A stretch of DNA of 64,000 nt, taken from positions 1 to 64,000 of the forward strand of contig CAYXVZ010000011.1 of NCBI GenBank assembly GCA_964468345.1, written 5' to 3'. Source of the DNA: DALYLB01 sp964468345 (GTDB taxonomy: Bacteria > Acidobacteriota > Blastocatellia > RBC074). Made by a program: the position numbers and the translations under genes. The notes beneath the pieces are model-generated. The model did not search any database. It worked only from the letters and a program-made list of their open reading frames with translations, and was not told the DNA's origin. This document shows, piece by piece, positions 18,286-26,454 of the stretch. How positions within the stretch are numbered: position 1 is the stretch's first letter; the number at the start of each line of letters is the position of its first letter.

Positions 18286-19380
18286 ATGTCGAAAGAGCCG
18301 GAAACTGTCGAAGCCGTCGTTCGCGCCTGTCGGCTGTTGCAATCGTTTCGATTGCAGGGCGAAGTTCTGTCCCTGGCCGAAGTTAGAGCGCGGACCGGCC
18401 TGAGCAAGACGACGTGCTTTCGCCTGTTGCAAAGCCTTATCAAGGGCGAAATGATCGAGCGCGTTGGCAAGAGCTCCTATCGAAGTCACGTGCAGCCCCT
18501 TGCGCCGCCGGCCTTCACGCTCGGCTTCGCCTCGCAGGCGACCGATTCCGAATTTTCGCGCGAAGTCAGCCGCGGCATCGAGCGCGTCGCCCGCCGCGAA
18601 CACATTCACCTCGTCTCGGTCGATAATCACTACAGCGCAAAAACCGCGTTGCGGAATGCGGATCAATTGATTCGGCAGCGCGTCAATCTGGTGCTGGAAT
18701 TCCAGACCTATGAACAGGTCGCGCCCGCCATCGCCGCAAAATTTGCCGAAGCCGGCATTCCCCTGATCGCCATCGATATCCCGCATCCCGGCGCCGTGTA
18801 TTTCGGCGCGGATAACTATCGGGCCGGCGTGCTCGGCGGACAGGCACTGGGCCGATGGGTGAAAGAACACTGGAATGGCGAGGTCGAGGCCGTTCTGTTG
18901 CTCGAACTGCCGATCGCCGGTCCCGTGCCGCAATTGCGCCTTTCGGGAACGCTCGATGGCCTGTGCCAAGCGCTGCCGGGGCTTTCGCCGCGCCTCGCCG
19001 TGCATCTCAACGGCAAAGGCGAATTCGGCGCCAGCCTCGACGTCGTTCGAAAGTACCTTCGACGAACGCCCCCCAGGCGCACCCTGATCGCTGCCGTCAA
19101 CGATCCCAGCGCGCTCGGCGCCCTGCGCGCCTTTGAAGAAGCCGGCCGCATCGATCTTTGCGTCGCCATGGGCCACGGCACAACCACCGATGCCCGCGAA
19201 GAATTGCGCCGTCCCGGCACGCGCCTCATCGGTTCGATCGCCTATTTCCCCGAACAATACGGGGAAGAATTGATCCCGCTCGCCCTCTCCATCCTCCAGA
19301 ACAAAGAGGCTCCGGCCTCGGTCTTCATCAAACATCAATTGATCACGCCGCGAAATGTCGGCCTGGTGTATCCGATCTAA
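18286..19380 (+). CDS. Hybrid transcription regulator: IclR-type HTH joined to LacI/periplasmic-binding-type sensor
   Basis: 364 residues. Residues 1-70 form an IclR-type winged helix (A-C-R-L-L-Q-S-F, S-L-A-E-V-R-A-R-T-G-L-S-K-T-T-C-F-R-L-L-Q-S-L, then a wing). Instead of the usual GAF-like IclR effector domain, residues about 80-345 resemble a type 1 periplasmic-binding/LacI sugar-sensor fold: HLVSVDNHYSAKTALRNAD, NLVLEFQT, IPLIAIDIPHPGAVYFGAD, G-G-Q-A-L-G-R-W, LIAAVNDPSALGALRA. It is probably a cytoplasmic one-component regulator of a sugar or related ligand. The TonB receptor and TPR/ASPIC genes downstream are candidate targets by position only. An AGGTG about 8 bases upstream is a modest ribosome binding site. 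Confidence 0.85.
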   Translation: MSKEPETVEAVVRACRLLQSFRLQGEVLSLAEVRARTGLSKTTCFRLLQSLIKGEMIERVGKSSYRSHVQPLAPPAFTLGFASQATDSEFSREVSRGIERVARREHIHLVSVDNHYSAKTALRNADQLIRQRVNLVLEFQTYEQVAPAIAAKFAEAGIPLIAIDIPHPGAVYFGADNYRAGVLGGQALGRWVKEHWNGEVEAVLLLELPIAGPVPQLRLSGTLDGLCQALPGLSPRLAVHLNGKGEFGASLDVVRKYLRRTPPRRTLIAAVNDPSALGALRAFEEAGRIDLCVAMGHGTTTDAREELRRPGTRLIGSIAYFPEQYGEELIPLALSILQNKEAPASVFIKHQLITPRNVGLVYPI

Positions 19381-19825
19381 GGGAACTCCATCCTTGTGGG
19401 GCAGGTTCCCAACCTGCATCGGCATCGAGAAAAATCTCAAAAGAGGTGGAACAGGTTGGTAACCTGCTCCACCGCAAAAATTGTTCTTTCTTTTGTTCCG
19501 CCTAACGGAATTTCCTTCCACCCGCAACGAACAGAAATCTCCCGAAATCGGCCTGCTATTTCGTGTTATTCGTTCCGCTCTGCGGAACATGCGCATTCCC
19601 TAAATTTTGCCGCGGCCTGCGCAGGGGAAAAGCTTCCCTTTCAAGGAACTAAGATCATAATATGATCATATAACCTGCATTATGTAAAAAATCGAAAAAG
19701 CAAGAACGGCTCTTTTGCTGGGTGAAATCGGAAACGGATTCCTTCGTCGAAGTCGATCAGAGCGAGGGGACAGGCATTCCATACGCAAGGTACCGATAGA
19801 ACAAACCATCAGAGGAGACATGCAT
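19381..19825. other. Gene-free gap with a hairpin pair and an AT-rich operator-like palindrome
   Basis: Contains AACCTG-family arms at about 19396-19476 and an AT-rich near-palindrome GATCATAATATGATCATAT near 19653, 170 bp upstream of the receptor start. The latter could be a promoter or operator element. No coding sequence seen. Confidence 0.5.
19396..19476. repeat. AACCTG-family hairpin arms
   Basis: GGGGCAGGTTCCCAACCTGC at the left and TGGAACAGGTTGGTAACCTGCTCCA at the right are each self-complementary. This is the family of 2569-2593 and 60884-60996. Confidence 0.7.
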
Positions 19826-22800
19826 ATGAGAGGTAGACCGATAGGGATACTCTTCGTGTTTCTCGCCATGCTGATCAGCGTGGCGTGGCCGGCCTACGCA
19901 CAAACAGCGACGGGACAGATTACGGGGACGGTAAAGGATGCGAATGGCGCGGTGATGTCGCGGGTCAAGGTAACGGTCAGCAACGCGGCGACCGGCTTGA
20001 CGCGTGAAGTCGCCACGAATGAGGAAGGAAACTATTCGTTTCCGTTGTTGCCGGTCGGGGTGTATAGCGTGACGGCCGAGCAGCAGGGATTTCGCAGCGC
20101 GAAGCGAACGAACATCAATATCAACGTCGATCAAATCGTGCGCGCGGATTTCGATATGACGGTCGGCGAGGTCAGTGCGATTGTCGAGGTGCAATCGACG
20201 GCAGTGGCGCTCGATACGGAAACGGCTTCGCTGGGGCAGGTGGTCAGCCAGAAGCAGGTGACGCAGTTGCCGCTCAATGGACGGAACTTCCTCTCGCTGC
20301 TTTTTCTGAACGGCGGCACGGTGGAGACGAGCGGCGAGCAGGGATCGATGCGGCAGGGCGCGGGCAATGCGATCAGCATCAACGGCGCGCGGCCGACGTC
20401 GAACAATTATCTTCTCGATGGGACTTCCAACACGGACACGGCGCTCGGCACGCCGGCGGCAATTCTGTCGGTGGATGCGATTCAGGAATTCAAGGAACAG
20501 ACAGGGACGTATTCGGCCGAGTATGGATTCAGCGCGAATCAGGTCAACGTCGTGAGCAAGACGGGAACGAATGACCTGCATGGCGCGGTGTTCTGGTTCG
20601 GCCGCAATGACGCTTTTGACGCCAACAATTTTTTCAACAATCTGGCCGGCCGGCCGAAAAACAAGCTGCGGCAGAATCAATACGGCTTTGTCGCGGGCGG
20701 TCCGGTCTGGGTGCCCAAAGTCTATAACGGGCGCAACCGATCGTTCTGGCTGGTGAATTTCGAAGGCCGCCGGACCATTTCGGGATTCCAGGATTTTCTG
20801 ATCGTTCCGACGCCGGACCAGTTGGCCGGCCGGTTCACGACGGAAATCATCGATCCCGTGACGGGAACGCCCTTCGCGAACAACACGATTCCAACCAATC
20901 GCTTTTCGCGCCTGGCGCGTTTGGCGACCGCGAAGTTTTTCCCGACGCCGAACTTCACCGGAACGCAGGGAAATTATCTGCGGCGGCGAAATATCCCGAA
21001 CGATACGGATCAATATACGCTGCGCGGCGACCAGCAACTGGGCCGCTGGGGAACGGTGTTCGGCCGGTTCACCAACACGGATTACACGAACATCAGCGTG
21101 CAGAACACGACGGAAACCGGCGACGTCTTCTTTGTGCAGAAGACCCGCAATTGGCAGGTGTCGCATTCGATGCCGATCGGCTCGAACCTGGTCAACCAGT
21201 TCCGATTCGGGTATGTGGGCGCGACGGCGCTGCAGTACGGGGCGACGGCTCCGCAAGCCGACATCGATCCGCTGCGCCTGACCGGCGTATTCACGGGGCT
21301 GACCGATCAACAGCGCACGTATCCGGCGGTCGGCTTCGGCGGCGTGGGCGCGGGCCTGGCGGGCGGCGGCAGCGCTGTGAACGATTATCAATCCAGCTAT
21401 CAGCCGATGTGGGACGTGAGCAACACGACCACATGGATTCGCGGCAGCCACACGTTGAATTTCGGCGCGAACTTCCGCAAGTGGAATCTGCAACGCGATC
21501 TGGCCAATGACTTTCTGGGACAGTTCACGTTCAGCGGTTTTTTCACGGGCAACAGAACGCGCGACCATGCCGTGGCCGATTTTCTGCTCGGTTACTTTTC
21601 GAGCGCGAGTGTGTTTCAGCCGGCGGGCTTCAGCGTCGAAGGTAAAACCGGAAATCCGCGCCAGTTCAATTTCCTGTATGTGGCGCCGTACATTCAGGAC
21701 GACTGGAAGGTCAATCAGCGGCTGACATTGAATCTGGGGCTTCGGTACGATTTCCGCACGGTTCCGGTCGAGAGCAATGACCGCATGGGCTGGCGCGACC
21801 TGTCGAATCCGCGCGGCGGCCTGCTGGTGGCGGACAAGACGCTGGTCGATAAAGGCATTGTCGGCGACGGCACCTATTATAAATTTGCGGGTCGCCGGAA
21901 TCCGCGCGATTCGCCGCGGAACGTGTTTGCGCCCCGCTTCGGTTTCGCGTTCCGTCCCTTCAGCGATGACAAGACGGTCGTGCGCGGCGGCTATGGCATT
22001 TTCTTCGATTCCGCGGAAGGCCGCGAGATCGACGGCGCGGCGGATATTTATCCGTATGTCAGCCGCGGCAATTACATTCAGACGATCGGACAGTCCAATC
22101 TGCGAACCACGGACAATATGTTTCCGAACTTCGCGGGGGGCGGCGCGGCATCACCCGCGGCCAATACTTTCCTGGCCGTCAGTATGTCGCCCGCGCCGCG
22201 GAATCCGTATGTGCAGCAGTGGTCTCTCGGCGTCCAGCGCGCGCTGATGCGGAACACCACGCTGGAATTGAACTACATCGGTTCGAAGGGAACGCACCTG
22301 CTGATGCGCCGCAATATCGCGCAGGCGTTGCCGCCGGCCAATCCCGCGGCCTGCGCGGCCAATCCGACCGTGGGCGATTGTCCGGTGCTTCGGCGCCGCC
22401 CGTTCCCGAACTTCGCGACGTATATCGACAGCGACTGGTCGGGCAATTCCAGCTACAACGCCTTCAACGCGAAGGTGGAGCATCGCAGCAATTCCTTCCT
22501 GTTCACGGCGGTCTATACCTGGGCCAAGAGCATCGACAACAAGTCGGCCGCGGCGGGCATCGGCAATGACGTCGCCGGATGGCAGGGCTTCCTGAACAAC
22601 AACGACATCCGGCGCGACCGGGGCCGCTCGGAATTCGACGTGGATCATCGCCTGGTCAGCAGCTTTGTGTATGAGCTTCCCATCGGCCGCAACAAGCGGG
22701 TCGGCGGCAACATGCCCAAGGCCCTGGACGTCGTGATCGGCGGCTGGCAGGTCAACGGCATCGCGACCTTCCAGCGCGGCTTCCCCATGACGATTTCGGC

Positions 22801-23173
22801 GGCGGACGTCGGCGGCTTGAACGATACGTCGGGCACCAACCGCGCCGATCTGGTGGGCACGCCGCGCCTGCTCAAACGGCGGGATCAGTGGTTCGACATT
22901 ACTGCATTCCGGCAGCCGGCCGCCGGCTTCCTCGGCACTTCGGGCCGCGGCATCCTGCGCCTGCCGGGAACGAACAACTGGGATACGGGCCTGTATAAGA
23001 ACTTTCAGTTGACCGAAAAACTGAGCTTCCAGTTCCGGCTCGAATCCTTCAACGCCTTCAACCATACGCAATGGGGCGGGCCGGTGCGAAGTGTGGCGGA
23101 CTCGCGGGTCGGCCAGATTCTCAGCGCCCGCGCCGCGCGTATCAATCAACTCGGCGCGAAGCTCGTCTGGTGA
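19826..23173 (+). CDS. Oar-like TonB-dependent receptor with CarboxypepD regulatory domain
   Basis: 1115 residues from ATG 19826; AGGAG at 19813-19817 is 8 bases upstream, while ATG 19820 would be too close. Signal peptide (about 1-25, ending PAYA|QT), regulatory beta sandwich (about 27-110, GQITGTVKDANGAVMSRV), plug (about 130-260: LPLNGRNFLSLL, NGARPTSNNYLLDGTSN, IQEFKEQTGTYSAEYG), large barrel ending G-A-K-L-V-W. An outer-membrane importer of unknown substrate. It is the first gene of a same-strand run with a TPR protein and an ASPIC/UnbV protein, a recurrent trio in Acidobacteriota by my recollection. It lies 445 bp downstream of the hybrid regulator. Confidence 0.9.
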   Translation: MRGRPIGILFVFLAMLISVAWPAYAQTATGQITGTVKDANGAVMSRVKVTVSNAATGLTREVATNEEGNYSFPLLPVGVYSVTAEQQGFRSAKRTNININVDQIVRADFDMTVGEVSAIVEVQSTAVALDTETASLGQVVSQKQVTQLPLNGRNFLSLLFLNGGTVETSGEQGSMRQGAGNAISINGARPTSNNYLLDGTSNTDTALGTPAAILSVDAIQEFKEQTGTYSAEYGFSANQVNVVSKTGTNDLHGAVFWFGRNDAFDANNFFNNLAGRPKNKLRQNQYGFVAGGPVWVPKVYNGRNRSFWLVNFEGRRTISGFQDFLIVPTPDQLAGRFTTEIIDPVTGTPFANNTIPTNRFSRLARLATAKFFPTPNFTGTQGNYLRRRNIPNDTDQYTLRGDQQLGRWGTVFGRFTNTDYTNISVQNTTETGDVFFVQKTRNWQVSHSMPIGSNLVNQFRFGYVGATALQYGATAPQADIDPLRLTGVFTGLTDQQRTYPAVGFGGVGAGLAGGGSAVNDYQSSYQPMWDVSNTTTWIRGSHTLNFGANFRKWNLQRDLANDFLGQFTFSGFFTGNRTRDHAVADFLLGYFSSASVFQPAGFSVEGKTGNPRQFNFLYVAPYIQDDWKVNQRLTLNLGLRYDFRTVPVESNDRMGWRDLSNPRGGLLVADKTLVDKGIVGDGTYYKFAGRRNPRDSPRNVFAPRFGFAFRPFSDDKTVVRGGYGIFFDSAEGREIDGAADIYPYVSRGNYIQTIGQSNLRTTDNMFPNFAGGGAASPAANTFLAVSMSPAPRNPYVQQWSLGVQRALMRNTTLELNYIGSKGTHLLMRRNIAQALPPANPAACAANPTVGDCPVLRRRPFPNFATYIDSDWSGNSSYNAFNAKVEHRSNSFLFTAVYTWAKSIDNKSAAAGIGNDVAGWQGFLNNNDIRRDRGRSEFDVDHRLVSSFVYELPIGRNKRVGGNMPKALDVVIGGWQVNGIATFQRGFPMTISAADVGGLNDTSGTNRADLVGTPRLLKRRDQWFDITAFRQPAAGFLGTSGRGILRLPGTNNWDTGLYKNFQLTEKLSFQFRLESFNAFNHTQWGGPVRSVADSRVGQILSARAARINQLGAKLVW

Positions 23174-23288
23174 CGACGGTTTCGCATCGCGCATTCACGT
23201 CGGCTGCGAGGGAAGCTTTCTCTCGCAGCCGTATTTGTTTGCAACGGCAGACCTGCGATACAGTACGCCCACTCGCGAAAACTAGGGA

Positions 23289-23376
23289 GAATGCGGAACA
23301 GACGGAAGTAACGGAACAGACGGACTAAAGCAGACTCTTCCGTGTGTTTCGTTACTTCCGTCTATTCCGTGTCCTC
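23289..23376. repeat. Inverted repeat, GGAACAGACGGAAGTAACGGA family
   Basis: Arms about 23289-23326 and 23340-23376, imperfect reverse complements built from repeated CGGAA and ACGGA phrases. It lies between the receptor stop and the TPR gene. Confidence 0.85.
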
Positions 23377-23402
23377 GTTTTCTCTTTTATGGGAGATTTT
23401 AT

Positions 23403-24578
23403 ATGAGAAGGATACAGCCCCTGCTATTCCTGCTTTTGACTGCGCCGGCCCTTGCGCAGAGTAATGAGGCGCAGATGCAGCGGTATGCGGAGGAAGGGGA
23501 GCGGGCGATGGCGGCGCATCGCTATGACGAAGCCGCGCGGGCCTTCGAGAAACTGCGCGATCTTTCGCCGGGCATTGCGGAGATCCACGCGCGGCTGGGC
23601 CTGATCTATTATCAGCAGAAGAATTTCGCGCAGGCCGTGCCGTCGATCCGGCAGGCGCTCAAACTAAAGCCGGCGCTGCCGAATCTGGATTTGTTATTGG
23701 CGATGTCGCTGTCGGAATTGGGGAAGTACGATGAAGCGCTGGCGGGCCTGCAAAAAGGATACAAGCGCACGACGGATCCGGCGCTCAAGCGGTCTTCGGG
23801 CCTGCAGCTTCTGCGCGTGTATACCGGCCTGCAGCAGGACGACAAAGCCGTGGAGGTCGCGCTCGAACTCACGCGGGCTTATCCCAAAGATGCCGAGGTG
23901 CTTTATCACGCGGGCCGCCTGTTCGCGAATTACGCCTATCTCACCACCGTGAAACTGACCGAAGTCGCGCCCGATTCGATCTGGCTGGCGCTGGCCGCCG
24001 GCGAAGCCCGCGAAAGCCAGGGCGAATATGAGGCGGCGCTGCGATCCTATCGCGAAGCCCTCGCGCTCGATCCGAATCGCACGGGCCTGCATTTTCGCAT
24101 CGGCCGCGTCCTGCTCGCGCTGGCGCGGCAATCGACCGGCGGCAGCGACGGCGATGCCGCGGCCCTGAAAGAATTCGAGGCTGAATTGCAGATCGACTCC
24201 GCCAATGCCAATGCAGCCTATGAAGCCGGCGAGATCCATCGCAAATCCGCCCGCCTCGATCGCGCGGCGGAATTGTTCGCCCAGGCCGTGAAGCAAGACC
24301 CCGAATTCGAAGACGCCCTGCTCGGCTGGGGCCGCGCGCTGGTCGCGCAAACCAAGGCCGCCGAGGCATTGCCGCTCCTGCAAAAAGCCCTCGTGCTCAA
24401 CGCAACGAACGAGGTCACCTGGTATCAGCTCTCGCTCGCGCAGAAATCCCTGGGGAACGCCGCCGAACAGCAAAAAGCCCTCGCCGAATTTCAACGCCTG
24501 CGCGCCGAAAAAGCCCGCCGCCAGGAACTCACGCGCAAGGAAATCACCCGGCAGGAATTGGACTCGAAACCGCAGTAA
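23403..24578 (+). CDS. Secreted tetratricopeptide-repeat protein
   Basis: 391 residues; GGGAG lies about 8 bases before ATG 23403. Signal peptide about 1-18 (L-L-F-L-L-L-T-A-P-A-L-A|Q). The rest is helical TPR repeats with the W/L-G-Y-A-P pattern, for instance A-H-R-Y-D-E-A-A-R-A-F-E-K-L, K-N-F-A-Q-A-V-P-S-I-R-Q-A-L-K-L-K-P, G-E-Y-E-A-A-L-R-S-Y-R-E-A-L-A-L-D-P-N and A-A-E-A-L-P-L-L-Q-K-A-L; at least seven repeats, ending in a charged tail. It is a periplasmic scaffold by inference. The next gene starts 7 bases after its stop, so the two are probably co-translated. Confidence 0.88.
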   Translation: MRRIQPLLFLLLTAPALAQSNEAQMQRYAEEGERAMAAHRYDEAARAFEKLRDLSPGIAEIHARLGLIYYQQKNFAQAVPSIRQALKLKPALPNLDLLLAMSLSELGKYDEALAGLQKGYKRTTDPALKRSSGLQLLRVYTGLQQDDKAVEVALELTRAYPKDAEVLYHAGRLFANYAYLTTVKLTEVAPDSIWLALAAGEARESQGEYEAALRSYREALALDPNRTGLHFRIGRVLLALARQSTGGSDGDAAALKEFEAELQIDSANANAAYEAGEIHRKSARLDRAAELFAQAVKQDPEFEDALLGWGRALVAQTKAAEALPLLQKALVLNATNEVTWYQLSLAQKSLGNAAEQQKALAEFQRLRAEKARRQELTRKEITRQELDSKPQ

Positions 24579-24585
24579 TAATTTT

Positions 24586-26337
24586 ATGCAAAGAGTTTGG
24601 CCACAGAGACACAGAGGCACAGAGAAAAAGAAGAGGTACATCGCAGGACTCTTATTCTTCTCTCTGTGCCTCTGTGTCTCTGTGGCCAATTCTTTTGGTG
24701 CGAACGATACTCGCCTCACTTTCACCGATATAACCGCCGCATCCGGCATCACCTTCAAACATCATTCCGCGCCCGAGAAGAAATACATCGTCGAATCGAT
24801 GAGCGGAGGCGTGGCGATGTTCGATTACGATCGGGATGGATGGATCGACCTGTATTTCGTCAACTCGCTCACAGTCGAAACGGCGAAAGACCCGACGCGC
24901 GCGCGCAGCGAACTCTGGCGCAATAGGGGCGACGGGACTTTTATCGATGTGACCGACAAGGCCGGCGTGGGATTTCCCGGCTGGGGAATGGGAGTGACGA
25001 CGGGCGATTTCGATAACGACGGCTGGGAGGATTTGTACGTCACCTCTTATGGGCCGAATCGGCTCTATCGCAACAACGGCGATGGAACATTCACGGATGT
25101 CGCCGCGAAAGCCGGCGTGACCGATCCGCGCTGGTCGACGGGCGCGGCTTTCGGCGATTACAACAACGACGGGCGGCTCGATCTTTTCGTCGCCAATTAT
25201 GTGGACATGCGACTCGACGCGCTGCCCGAATTCGGAAAAGGGAAGTACTGCCAGTTTCAGGGGGTCGCCGTGCAGTGCGGCCCGCGGGGCCTGGCCGGCG
25301 CGGGCGATTCGCTGTTTTTGAATAACGGGGACGGGACCTTCACCGAGGTCTCGAAAAAAGCCGGCGTCGCGGATGCGGATGCGCGCTATGGCCTCGGCGT
25401 GGCGTGGTGCGATTTCAACGGAGACGGCAACATCGATCTCTATGTCGCCAACGATCAGGGACCGAATTATCTATATAAAAACAACGGCAACGGCAGCTTC
25501 GAAGAGGTCGGCATGCTGGCCGGCGTGGCCCTGAGCGAAGACGGCGCGGAACAGGCTTCGATGGGCGTGACGATCGGCGATATCGATCACCGCGGACGGT
25601 GGAATATTTTCGTGACGAACTTCGCCGATGAATACAATGCGCTCTATCGGCACGAGAAAGACTTTCAATTCACCGATGCCTCGTACGCCTCGCAGACGGC
25701 GAAGGCCAGCCTGCCCTTCGTCGGTTGGGGCACGGGCTTTTTCGATGCAGACAATGACGGCTGGCTGGATCTGCTGGTTGTGAACGGGCACGTCTATCCG
25801 CAACTCGCGGCGACGAAGTCCACGGCCACCTATGCCCAGCGAAAATTGTTTTATCGCAACAACCGCAACGGCGCTTTCTCCGAGATGGCAGCCGAAAGCG
25901 GCGCCGCGCTGATGCAGCCGTCTTCCGGACGCGGCGCCGCTTTCGGCGACCTCGACAATGACGGCGACATCGATGTCGTTATCAACAACCTCGACGGCGC
26001 GCCGCAAATTTTGCGGAATGACGGCGGAAACAAGCAGCACTTTCTCTCGCTTTGCCTGTCCGGCAGCAAGGGAAACGCGAGTGCTTATGGCGCGCGCGTC
26101 AAAGTCACCGCCGGCGATCTGGCGCAGATCGCCGAATGCCGCGGCGGCGGAAGCTACATTTCGCAGAACGATGCGCGGCTTCATTTCGGGCTGGCGCAAA
26201 AAACAAAAGTCGATCTCGTCGAAGTTCGCTGGCCGAATGGCGCGGTGGAAAAATATGCGGATGTTCCGATCGATCGTTTTCTGAGCATCAAGGAAGGCGA
26301 AGGGAAATATCGGGATGCCCGACCGGGTTCGCGGTAA
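24586..26337 (+). CDS. FG-GAP (VCBS) repeat protein with C-terminal ASPIC/UnbV domain (CRTAC1-like)
   Basis: 583 residues from ATG 24586, 7 bases after the TPR stop, with no clear ribosome binding site of its own. The body is FG-GAP repeats with calcium-loop motifs (DYDRDGWIDLYF, DFDNDGWEDLYV, DYNNDGRLDLFV, DFNGDGNIDLYV, DADNDGWLDLLV, DLDNDGDIDVVI), giving a beta propeller, and an ASPIC/UnbV module at about 500-575 (RGGGSYISQNDARLHFGL...VRWPNG). The N-terminus is unusual: residues about 4-36 are encoded by a perfect 29-bp inverted repeat of the intergenic CACAGAG family (24597-24625 and 24661-24689), whose right arm supplies the hydrophobic core FFSLCLCVSVA of the signal peptide, preceded by basic KKKR. 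A secreted, probably surface-exposed protein. Confidence 0.88.
   Translation: MQRVWPQRHRGTEKKKRYIAGLLFFSLCLCVSVANSFGANDTRLTFTDITAASGITFKHHSAPEKKYIVESMSGGVAMFDYDRDGWIDLYFVNSLTVETAKDPTRARSELWRNRGDGTFIDVTDKAGVGFPGWGMGVTTGDFDNDGWEDLYVTSYGPNRLYRNNGDGTFTDVAAKAGVTDPRWSTGAAFGDYNNDGRLDLFVANYVDMRLDALPEFGKGKYCQFQGVAVQCGPRGLAGAGDSLFLNNGDGTFTEVSKKAGVADADARYGLGVAWCDFNGDGNIDLYVANDQGPNYLYKNNGNGSFEEVGMLAGVALSEDGAEQASMGVTIGDIDHRGRWNIFVTNFADEYNALYRHEKDFQFTDASYASQTAKASLPFVGWGTGFFDADNDGWLDLLVVNGHVYPQLAATKSTATYAQRKLFYRNNRNGAFSEMAAESGAALMQPSSGRGAAFGDLDNDGDIDVVINNLDGAPQILRNDGGNKQHFLSLCLSGSKGNASAYGARVKVTAGDLAQIAECRGGGSYISQNDARLHFGLAQKTKVDLVEVRWPNGAVEKYADVPIDRFLSIKEGEGKYRDARPGSR
24597..24689. repeat. Perfect 29-bp inverted repeat (CCACAGAGACACAGAGGC family) inside a coding sequence
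   Basis: Arms 24597-24625 and 24661-24689 are exact reverse complements separated by 35 bp. Both arms are in frame within the start of the ASPIC/UnbV gene. Other family members: about 26415-26445, 27540-27565 and 59041-59067. Confidence 0.93.
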
Positions 26338-26357
26338 ATCAGGACAAACAAGAAAAG

Positions 26358-26445
26358 TACAAACCACGAAGAAACGAAGAGCACGAAGAAGAGAACAGAG
26401 AAAAAACACGGATTGACTCTGTGCCTCCGTGACTCTGTGGCAAAC
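26358..26445. repeat. CCACGAAG and CTCTGTG repeat arms
   Basis: Between convergent genes: a CCACGAAGAAACGAAGAGC arm at 26363-26390 and a CACAGAG-family arm (CTCTGTGCCTCCGTGACTC) at about 26415-26445. The two arms are from different families, so this looks like two truncated elements side by side. Confidence 0.7.
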
Positions 26446-26454
26446 CCGTTTCAA

